NCBI GenBank assembly: GCA_025936205.1
Contig: JAICTU010000132.1
Location: 1 to 19,028 of the forward strand
DNA from: Polyangiaceae bacterium
GTDB taxonomy: Bacteria > Myxococcota > Polyangia > Polyangiales > Polyangiaceae
Reading direction: 5' to 3'
DNA length: 19,028 nucleotides
In this document: in pieces, positions 13,931-19,028 of the stretch
Position numbering within the stretch: position 1 is the first letter of the stretch
Layout: every line of letters starts with the position of its first letter
Notes under the pieces: model-generated
Database searches by the model: none
Seen by the model: the letters and a program-made list of their open reading frames with translations, nothing else
What the model was told of the DNA's origin: nothing
Made by a program: the position numbers and the translations under genes

Positions 13931-14707
13931 GTGAGCGGACGCGTTGCCCATCTGGGCTGGGTGTTGGGGCTGTGCACGGCGTGCGCGGTGCCCGTGGCCA
14001 ATGATCTGGACGAACCCACCGCCAATCGGGTGGTCGCTGCGCTCGGGCGCAACGGCGTCGCGGCCGACAAGCAGCGCGACCCCGATAACGAGGGGCGCTT
14101 CAGCGTGGACGTGGGGCGCGGTGACGCGAGCTTCGCCCTGTCGGTGATGGCCCGGGAGGAGCTGCCGCGACATACCTCGCCCGGGCTCTCCGACAGCCTC
14201 GGGCAAGGCTCCTTCATCCCGAGTCGGAGCGACGAGCGGGCACGGCTGCTGGTGGGCACCGCGACCGAGCTCGAGCGCTCCCTGCTCGGCGTGGACGGCG
14301 TCATCTCTGCGCGGGTGCACCTCGCCGTTCCCACCAGCGATCCCCTCGACCCAACCGGGCCGGCCCAGGTCCCGACCGCGTCCGTGCTGATCAAATACGG
14401 GGGAGCCGCCCCACCCATCAGCGCGCACGACGTCGGTCAGCTCGTCGCCGGCGCCGTTCAGGGCCTGCAGGCCGAGCACGTGACCGTGTTGCTCAAAGCG
14501 GTCGCCGAGCCCGTGGAGCGCACCGGGACGGAGCTGGTGCGCCTGGGCCCGCTGACGACCACCCGCAGCTCCCTGCCCTATCTGCGCTGGATGATCGCGT
14601 GCGTTGCCACGCTCAACGTGTCGATGGTGGCGCTGCTCTTCGCGCTCTGGATGCGCATGCGTCGCAAGCCCGAGGCGACCGAGCTGGCGGGCAAGCGCGA
14701 GGCCTAG
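13931..14707 (+). CDS. sctJ: SctJ/YscJ/FliF-type secretion ring lipoprotein (orphan)
   Basis: SctJ lipoproteins form the inner-membrane MS-ring of type III secretion systems and are related to FliF. The 258-residue protein has a short signal with a lipobox-like end (VLGLCTAC, Cys18). A first ring-building motif follows (LDEPTANRVVAALGRNGVAA, matching the 'L.e.eANeiva.L...gi.a' start of the family). A second is the most diagnostic: DERARLLVGTATELERSLLG, then VDGVISARVHLAVPTSDPL and 'TASVLIKYGG', with ISAHDVGQLVAGAVQGLQAE. A membrane helix (WMIACVATLNVSMVALLFAL, ~219-241) and basic tail MRMRRK end it. The GTG at 13931 has no strong ribosome site. No other secretion or flagellar gene is in the window. 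It could serve a divergent myxobacterial type III-like system encoded elsewhere. Confidence 0.82.
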   Translation: MSGRVAHLGWVLGLCTACAVPVANDLDEPTANRVVAALGRNGVAADKQRDPDNEGRFSVDVGRGDASFALSVMAREELPRHTSPGLSDSLGQGSFIPSRSDERARLLVGTATELERSLLGVDGVISARVHLAVPTSDPLDPTGPAQVPTASVLIKYGGAAPPISAHDVGQLVAGAVQGLQAEHVTVLLKAVAEPVERTGTELVRLGPLTTTRSSLPYLRWMIACVATLNVSMVALLFALWMRMRRKPEATELAGKREA

Positions 14708-14761
14708 TACCTCGTGGCCCAAGTTCGTGCCGGGCACTCTGCACTCGGTACTTCTTCACTT

Positions 14762-14793
14762 GTAGAAACCCGGCGCGGACTTCGGGTTTCTAC
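14762..14793. terminator. Perfect 11-bp hairpin between converging genes
   Basis: GTAGAAACCCG (14762-14772) and CGGGTTTCTAC (14783-14793) form an 11-bp stem around a ten-base loop. It sits between the sctJ-like gene ending at 14707 and the minus-strand lipoprotein ending at 14818. It is well placed to stop transcription from both sides, although no uninterrupted T-run follows on either strand. Confidence 0.6.
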
Positions 14794-14817
14794 TACCAGG
14801 GCGAACCCGAGCCCCCG

Positions 14818-15072
14818 TCAGGGCCCGGCGTCGGCCGTGCCCGTTGAACCCGTTGCCGCGGCGGCCGGGCCCTGGCCCGCCCCCTCGGGGACGATCGCGG
14901 CGATGTCGGCGGTACAGCGCCCCTCCACGCAGACCAAGCCCTCCGCACAGTCCAGCGCGCGGAAGCAGGCATGATTTTCGCCGTTCGGCGGGGCTGACCC
15001 GGCGCAGGCGGCAAGGCAGCCGAGCCACCCGAATCCGACTGCTGCCCATCCCGCCCATCGACCGCTGCGCAT
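14818..15072 (-). CDS. Small Cys-rich lipoprotein, unknown function
   Basis: An 84-residue protein with a basic N-terminus and hydrophobic core ends in a lipobox (MRSGRWAGWAAVGFGWLGCL then AAC), so Cys23 would be lipidated. The mature part carries a Cys-rich block, HACFRALDCAEGLVCVEGRC, in the 'C....DC..G.vC..g.C' pattern of small disulfide or EGF-like modules common in myxobacterial surface proteins. An Ala/Gly-rich tail follows. The ATG at 15072 is chosen over an adjacent in-frame ATG at 15078 because AGGAG lies six bases before the former and directly abuts the latter. The biotinyl carrier gene starts upstream on the same strand with a 65-base gap, so the two may be cotranscribed. The cargo or function cannot be inferred. 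Confidence 0.72.
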   Translation of the reverse strand: MRSGRWAGWAAVGFGWLGCLAACAGSAPPNGENHACFRALDCAEGLVCVEGRCTADIAAIVPEGAGQGPAAAATGSTGTADAGP

Positions 15073-15137
15073 GGCCATCTCCTGCTCCGCGCGCCCTCCA
15101 CGGCACGGTGGACGCGGGCGCGCACAGAGACAAACGG

Positions 15138-15353
15138 TCACTCCAGGGTGAGCAAAACCTCGCCCTCTTCCACGGCCTGCCCCTTGCTGACGACGACCTT
15201 CGAAACCTTGCCATCCGCCGGAGACTCCACGGGCATTTCCATCTTCATCGACTCCAGCACCACCAGCACCTGCCCCTCCGACACCGACTCACCGACACCG
15301 ACCTTGATCTCCCAGACTGTGCCCGTGATGTGGGCCGCCACTTCTGTCGCCAT
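15138..15353 (-). CDS. Stand-alone biotin/lipoyl attachment carrier protein (BCCP-like, 71 residues)
   Basis: The whole protein is a single biotinyl domain: AHITGTVWEIKVGVGESVSE, then VLVVLESMKMEMPVESPADG and VSKGQAVEEGEVLLTLE. The ESMKMEM hairpin presents the biotinylated lysine (Lys37 from ATG 15353). Met on both sides of the Lys is the biotin signature, whereas lipoyl domains usually have DKA. In acyl-CoA carboxylases the biotin carries CO2 between the carboxylase and transferase subunits. Here no such subunits lie nearby, so partners must be encoded elsewhere. A GTG at 15374 would add seven residues (MGYYHRF) with no domain character; ATG is preferred, though neither has a clear ribosome site. 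Free-standing 70-residue carriers like this are known in several high-GC bacteria. Confidence 0.9.
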   Translation of the reverse strand: MATEVAAHITGTVWEIKVGVGESVSEGQVLVVLESMKMEMPVESPADGKVSKVVVSKGQAVEEGEVLLTLE

Positions 15354-15570
15354 GAATCGATGGTAATACCCCACGGGTAGAGTTGGGGGTTCCTTTTCGT
15401 CGGCCGTTCAGGTGAGCACGCAGGACGAGAGGCACGCCAGCACCGGTAAGGACTGGGGATGGGAAGCGGCGGTGGGCTCGGGTGGATCACCCCGGGGTCA
15501 CCGGCGTGAACCCGCCATTTCGGCCATTTTTATTGGTTCAGTATGCGCGCGGATCGAATCGGCAATATCC

Positions 15571-15599
15571 TTGACTGAAATCCGACGCTAAAAAAGATT
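15571..15599 (+). promoter_or_regulatory. Possible sigma-70-like promoter for the coiled-coil protein gene
   Basis: TTGACT (15571-15576) is separated by 17 bases from AAGATT (15594-15599), in an AT-richer patch of the 283-base divergent gap between the carrier-protein gene and 15637. A start site near 15606 would leave a ~30-base leader containing the AGGAGG at 15621-15626. The -35 is good and the -10 is poor. The rest of the gap shows no gene; a 10-bp palindrome ACCCCGGGGT lies at 15489-15498. Confidence 0.35.
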
Positions 15600-15636
15600 T
15601 CGCGGTATCGAGAGTCCCCGAGGAGGCGTGCCCCCG

Positions 15637-16407
15637 ATGGCAGAACAGAAGGAAAGCTCAGTTCTCTTTTCGCTCAAGGAGTTGATGAACCTGGAGCAGG
15701 AGAGAATCGCGCAAGAAACGGCGACACAGCAGCGCCAGGCGCGTGAGGCTCGAGAACGGCGCGAGATTGAAGAACGCGCCGCCAGAGATTCCGAAGAGCG
15801 CCGGATGCGCGAGGCCGAGGAGAACCGACGTGCCGCCGAGCAACGCCAGCGCGAGGATGCTGCACGCCTCGAAGCCATCAAGCAAGCCGAGCTCGAACGC
15901 GCCAAGGCAGAAACGGAGCACCGCGCGCACCTGCAAGCCGTTGCTGCGCAGCGCGAGCACGAGGCGCAACTGGTAAAGATCCGCCAGGATTCCTCCGCTC
16001 GCCGCATCAAGATCGTGGCCATCGTGGCCATCGCCATCCTGGGCTCGGGCTTCGCCGCTCTCGGCTACAAATGGAAACAGGACCAGGAAACGGCCGCGCG
16101 CAACGCTGCCGCGGCAGCAGCCGAGCAGCAACGGTTGATCGAAGAAAACAAGCGCATCGCCGAGGAAGGCAAGAAGCTTCAGCAGCAGATCGAAGCTGCA
16201 CAGGCGCAAAAAGCCGAGATCGAGGAAGCGCTGCGCAACGCCAAGACCGAAGCTGAAAAGGCGAGCCTGCGCGCTCGTCAGAAGGATGCGGACGAGAAGA
16301 TCCGCAATCTCGGCAACCAAGAGGCTGCGAACAAGGCGTCGCGTCCCCGCGTCAAGAAGCCGGACTGCAACTGCACCCCTGGCGACCCTTTGTGCTCCTG
16401 CTTCTGA
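15637..16407 (+). CDS. Bitopic coiled-coil membrane protein with C-terminal CxCx6CxC motif, unknown function
   Basis: This 256-residue protein has a short N-terminal segment (VLFSLKELMNLEQERIAQET) and a long Arg/Glu/Ala/Gln-rich coiled coil (~20-120). A single membrane helix follows (IKIVAIVAIAILGSGFAALG, ~125-144). A second coiled coil (~148-230) precedes a basic-proline end with four cysteines (KKPDCNCTPGDPLCSCF; Cys244, 246, 253, 255). The Arg-rich flank before the helix suggests an N-terminus in the cytoplasm and the second coil and cysteines in the periplasm. AGGAGG at 15621-15626 lies ten bases before the ATG at 15637. A GTG at 15628 in the same frame is too close to it. The gene stands alone, and no known family is recognised. 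The motif could bind metal or form disulfides. Confidence 0.82.
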   Translation: MAEQKESSVLFSLKELMNLEQERIAQETATQQRQAREARERREIEERAARDSEERRMREAEENRRAAEQRQREDAARLEAIKQAELERAKAETEHRAHLQAVAAQREHEAQLVKIRQDSSARRIKIVAIVAIAILGSGFAALGYKWKQDQETAARNAAAAAAEQQRLIEENKRIAEEGKKLQQQIEAAQAQKAEIEEALRNAKTEAEKASLRARQKDADEKIRNLGNQEAANKASRPRVKKPDCNCTPGDPLCSCF

Positions 16408-16441
16408 GCTGAAGCGGCGTGTCCAGCCGCCTGGGAGAAAG

Positions 16442-16466
16442 GGGCCGGGCCTCCGGTGCTCGGCCC
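16442..16466 (+). terminator. Possible terminator hairpin after the coiled-coil gene
   Basis: GGGCCG (16442-16447) and CGGCCC (16461-16466) can pair around a 13-base loop, 35 bases after the stop at 16407 and about 70 bases before the methyltransferase gene. The following bases (TCTCC) are only weakly T-rich, so this is tentative. Confidence 0.35.
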
Positions 16467-16537
16467 TCTCCGGCAGCTCGGGACGCGGGCGGTGCTGGGC
16501 GCGTTGATCTGGCGCGCGATTCACCTTATTGAGGCGC

Positions 16538-17317
16538 GTGGCTTCTGAGTTTCCGCGCGCCAAGGGACGGCTGGTCATGGGGCTTCAGCCGGTCCGCGAA
16601 TGCCTGCGGGTGTGGGGCTACGGCGTGACCGAGGTCGCGCTCACGGCAGGGGACAGTCCCAAGCTGGCCGCGCTGGAGCGCTTCGCGGTGGCGCAAGGGG
16701 TCGGTAGCGTGGTGCGGCTGCCGCGGGGCGAGATGGACCGGCGCGCGCAGAACGGCCAGCACCAGGGCGCCATCGCCCTGGCACCGGCGCTCGAGCTGCG
16801 AGATTGGTCCGAGGTGGTCGCGCGGCCGCAGCTGATCGCCATCGCGCTCGACCGGGTGCAAGACCCTCAAAATTTCGGAGCGGTGGTGCGCAGCGCGGTC
16901 GCGACGGGCGACGCTGCGCTGGTCTGGGGCGAGCACGCGTCGGCTCCGCTGACTCCAGCTACCTTCCGCGCGTCAGCCGGCGCGATCGAGCACGCCACCC
17001 TGTCGCGTGTGGCTTCGCTGAAGGACGCGCTCGCGAGCGCGCGAGCCGCCGGGGCGCAAGTCATCGGCCTCGCGGCAGGTGCGGAGCAATTGCTGTCCAG
17101 CATCGACCTTCGAGGCCCGACGGTGATCGTGCTGGGCAACGAGGGCGACGGCCTCCAGCCGTCGGTGCGCAAGGCCTGCACGCGCGTCGCCGCCGTCGTG
17201 CGCCCGCGCGTCCTCGATTCGTTGAACGCTTCGGTTGCCGCCGCGATCGCCCTGTACGAAGCCGAGCGGCAGCGCAACCATCCCGCTGGACAGCTTGCCA
17301 GCGAATCTATTCAGTAG
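16538..17317 (+). CDS. rlmB: TrmH/SpoU-family RNA 2'-O-methyltransferase (RlmB-like)
   Basis: This is a SPOUT methyltransferase that adds a 2'-O-methyl group to rRNA or tRNA using S-adenosylmethionine; RlmB acts on G2251 of 23S rRNA. From the GTG at 16538 it has 259 residues: an N-terminal RNA-binding domain (MGLQPVRECLRVWGYGVTEV, with HQGAIALAP at about 75-83) and a C-terminal knotted domain. All three SpoU motifs are visible: motif 1 LDRVQDPQNFGAVVRSA (104-120, with the conserved Asn and Arg), motif 2 TVIVLGNEGDGLQPSVRKAC (195-214), and motif 3 VLDSLNASVAAAIALYEAER (225-244). A GAGG is three bases before the GTG. TTG 16529 and ATG 16577 are alternatives. Weak promoter-like hexamers (TTGATC and TATTGA, 17 apart) lie at 16504-16532. 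The exact RNA target cannot be read from sequence. Confidence 0.9.
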   Translation: MASEFPRAKGRLVMGLQPVRECLRVWGYGVTEVALTAGDSPKLAALERFAVAQGVGSVVRLPRGEMDRRAQNGQHQGAIALAPALELRDWSEVVARPQLIAIALDRVQDPQNFGAVVRSAVATGDAALVWGEHASAPLTPATFRASAGAIEHATLSRVASLKDALASARAAGAQVIGLAAGAEQLLSSIDLRGPTVIVLGNEGDGLQPSVRKACTRVAAVVRPRVLDSLNASVAAAIALYEAERQRNHPAGQLASESIQ

Positions 17318-17442
17318 AACGTGTCCGCCGGTGCGCGACCGGAGAAAAAGGCGGTACGCGGTCGCAGGTTTGCCGCCAGCGCTAGCAGTGCGTTCTGAGC
17401 GCGGGCGCCACGCTCGAGGCACTACTTCCAGTACTTGAAAAG

Positions 17443-18549
17443 CTAGCGCGCAAGCACTGATAAAAACAAGGTGATCCCGTTTCTCAACTCTGCTTCGTCC
17501 AGATCTTCGCCGAGGCTGATCCGGAGGGCCGCGCGGGCGCGCTCGGGACCGAGCATGGCGGCTACGGCGGCAGAGGGCTCGGTGGTGCCGACACGGCAGG
17601 CACTGCCGGTCGAAACGCACAGGCCGCGCACGTCGAGCGCTGCCACCAGCCGCTCGCCGGACCAGCCCGAGAAGGACAGGTTGGAGACGTGCGGCAGGCG
17701 CTCGACCCCAGCGCCGTTGACGCTGCAGTGCGGAGCCAGTGCTCGCTCCAGCTCGTCGCGCAGAGGAGCCAGCCGGGCGTAGCGCTGGAGATCGATGCGC
17801 CGCAGCGCGGCGTGGAAGCCGGTGACCAACGGCGCGCTCTGTGTACCCGGTCGCAGCCCGCGCTCCTGACTGCCGCCGAGCAGCACGGGCTGTGGCGTGC
17901 CGCCCCGCCAGCCGAGCGCGGCGATACCCTGGGGACCCCGGATCTTGTGCGCCACCAGCGTGTAGCTGTCAGCGCCCGCGTAGGCCTCGGGCGCCAGCTT
18001 GCCCAGCGCCTGGGCGGCATCCACGTGCAGGCGCAGCCCGGTGCCGCGCAGCGCCAGCGCGAGCTCGGATACGGGCTGAATGACTCCGGTCTCGTGATTG
18101 GCCGCCGTGACAGCCACGATGGCATTCCGGCGCGCCTCTTCTGGGAGGCCGCCGACCACCTCGAGCACGCGCTCGGGATCGAGCCGCCCGCTCTGGGGGA
18201 CGGGCAGCCACTCCACACGCCGGCCCTGCTGCGCCAGCCACTCCGCAACCCGCACGATGGAGGGGTGATCGAGCCGGCTGACCACGAGCGTCGCCGCGGC
18301 GCGCAGCGCCAGATTGTTCGCTTCGGTGCCGCTGGACGTGAAGAGGACATCGCGCGCATCGACGGAGAACATCTGGGCGATCTGCTCGCGAGCGTCCTCG
18401 ATACAGGCGCGCGCGGCTCGCCCCGCCTGATGCGGGCTGGAGGGATTGGCCCAGGTCTCCGTGAAGGCGCGTTGCACGGCCGCCAGCACGTCCGGGTGCG
18501 GCGGAGTGGTGGCGTTCCAATCCCAGTACAGACAGGGAGCGTGCCGCAT
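17443..18549 (-). CDS. Cysteine desulfurase (NifS/IscS-like, PLP-dependent)
   Basis: These enzymes take sulfur from L-cysteine and hold it as a persulfide for iron-sulfur cluster or thio-cofactor synthesis. The 368-residue protein has the full class V aminotransferase layout: YWDWNATTPPHPDVL at the start, NPSSPHQAGRAAR, VLFTSSGTEANNLAL (PLP phosphate binding), AANHETGVIQPV (His152), HVDAAQALGKL (Asp177), VAHKIRGPQGIAAL with the PLP-binding Lys202, GSQERGLRPGT and the catalytic loop STGSACRVGTTEPS with Cys318. All key residues are present. The loop containing Cys318 resembles the IscS/NifS group more than SufS. The ATG at 18549 lies 32 bases after the histidine kinase stop on the same strand, so the two may be cotranscribed. 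No iscU, tRNA-thiolation or ferredoxin gene is seen nearby. Confidence 0.92.
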   Translation of the reverse strand: MRHAPCLYWDWNATTPPHPDVLAAVQRAFTETWANPSSPHQAGRAARACIEDAREQIAQMFSVDARDVLFTSSGTEANNLALRAAATLVVSRLDHPSIVRVAEWLAQQGRRVEWLPVPQSGRLDPERVLEVVGGLPEEARRNAIVAVTAANHETGVIQPVSELALALRGTGLRLHVDAAQALGKLAPEAYAGADSYTLVAHKIRGPQGIAALGWRGGTPQPVLLGGSQERGLRPGTQSAPLVTGFHAALRRIDLQRYARLAPLRDELERALAPHCSVNGAGVERLPHVSNLSFSGWSGERLVAALDVRGLCVSTGSACRVGTTEPSAAVAAMLGPERARAALRISLGEDLDEAELRNGITLFLSVLAR

Positions 18550-18581
18550 CGCCAGGGAGACGGGTCGTCGCCGCGTTCGGC

Positions 18582-19028
18582 TCAGACCGGCAGGTGCGCG
18601 CGCTGCGAGATGACCAGCGTGAAGGCTGCGCCCGTGAACGTCACGTCGCCCATGGTCTCATCCGCCGGCGTCTTGGTGACCACGTAGCCGCCGTGGCCAC
18701 GCGCGACGCCGCGCACCACCGCGAGGCCCACGCCCGCTCCGCCGTAGGATCGCGTCTCGGAGCCGTCGGCCTGGAAGAACGGCTCGAACACTCGCTTGGC
18801 CGCGTGCTCCGGTACGCCGGGCCCCGTATCTGCCACGCACAGCTCGAACTGGCGATCCGCGAGGGGCCGAGCTCGCACTCCGACGGAGCCGCCCACGGGC
18901 GTGAACTTCTGCGCGTTGTCGAGCAGCTGATCCATCGCCTTACCGAGGCGCACACCGTCGCCGATGCCCGGCATTTGCCCGTGGATCTCGGGCACGACGC
19001 GCTGCTTCTTCTCCTGGAACTTGGGTTC
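18582..19028 (-). CDS. Sensor histidine kinase, C-terminal ATPase domain (5' end outside window)
   Basis: The visible 148 residues form an HATPase_c domain of the GHKL fold. The N box is AMDQLLDNAQKFTPVGG (Mg-ATP-binding Asn), followed by the G1 box CVADTGPGVPEHAAKRVFEP, the F box VFEPFFQADGS and the G2 box GGAGVGLAVVRGVARGHGG. A ~25-residue end closes the domain (TGAAFTLVISQRAHLPV). The frame is open to the window edge without a stop, so the sensor and phospho-acceptor parts lie beyond 19028. Residues before the N box (KFQEKKQRVVPEIHGQM) could belong to the end of the dimerisation region. The gene lies just upstream of the cysteine desulfurase. The ligand and response regulator are not visible. 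Confidence 0.9.
   Translation of the reverse strand, partial: EPKFQEKKQRVVPEIHGQMPGIGDGVRLGKAMDQLLDNAQKFTPVGGSVGVRARPLADRQFELCVADTGPGVPEHAAKRVFEPFFQADGSETRSYGGAGVGLAVVRGVARGHGGYVVTKTPADETMGDVTFTGAAFTLVISQRAHLPV

Noticed and set aside
13493..14737. A 414-codon minus-strand frame through the 27-bp repeats encoding a repeated nine-residue motif
   Set aside because: It is antisense to the SctJ-like gene, whose motifs are clear, and stays open only because the repeat length is a multiple of three.
17318..17442. A structured RNA or terminator in the rlmB-desulfurase gap
   Set aside because: Only short 5-6 bp inverted pairs (for example GCGACC at 17335 with GGTCGC at 17360) are visible; not enough to call.

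Overview
The window is GC-rich, densely coding chromosomal DNA with mostly vertically arranged housekeeping genes. It most likely comes from a myxobacterium of the Polyangiales/Sorangiineae type (Myxococcota). This is inferred from gene content: a giant TPR protein, a GYF-like/AgmX-like membrane protein with a degenerate kinase module, many lipoproteins, and ccm and tat genes side by side. No 16S or other species marker is present.

Layout. 1-578: the end of a TolC-type outer-membrane efflux protein. 710-1927: ccmC, a ccmD-like gene and a tiny one-helix membrane protein. 2090-3417: tatB and tatC, overlapping by ATGA. A perfect hairpin that covers both stop codons separates tatC from the convergent rsfS (3439-4005). 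Upstream of rsfS lie a 12-bp tandem repeat, a probable small lipoprotein gene and a 15-bp tandem repeat. 4670-5542: an LD-carboxypeptidase (S66), convergent with a 1679-residue TPR protein (5605-10644, minus). Divergent from that gene is a membrane-anchored thioredoxin-like protein with a CRRC motif (ending 11720). 12000-13781: a modular protein made of a kinase-like C-lobe without catalytic residues, a GYF-like domain, one membrane helix and an AgmX/TonB-like C-terminal domain. Its stop codon lies in the first of four 27-bp tandem repeats. Just after the repeats comes an orphan SctJ/YscJ-type ring lipoprotein (13931-14707). 14818-15353 (minus): a Cys-rich lipoprotein and a stand-alone 71-residue biotinyl carrier protein. 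15637-16407: a coiled-coil bitopic membrane protein ending in a CxCx6CxC motif. 16538-17317: a TrmH/RlmB-type RNA methyltransferase. 17443-19028 (minus): a cysteine desulfurase preceded by the C-terminal ATPase part of a sensor histidine kinase that runs off the window.

How the genes fit together. The first third concerns envelope and export functions (efflux, cytochrome c maturation, Tat translocation). The middle is cell-wall recycling and large scaffold-like proteins. The most unusual part is 12000-14707, where a degenerate kinase/GYF/AgmX-like protein is followed by a single secretion-ring lipoprotein with no other type III secretion gene in view. No tRNA, rRNA, insertion sequence, CRISPR array or phage gene was seen. 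All functional calls rest on motif reading by eye, without database searches.
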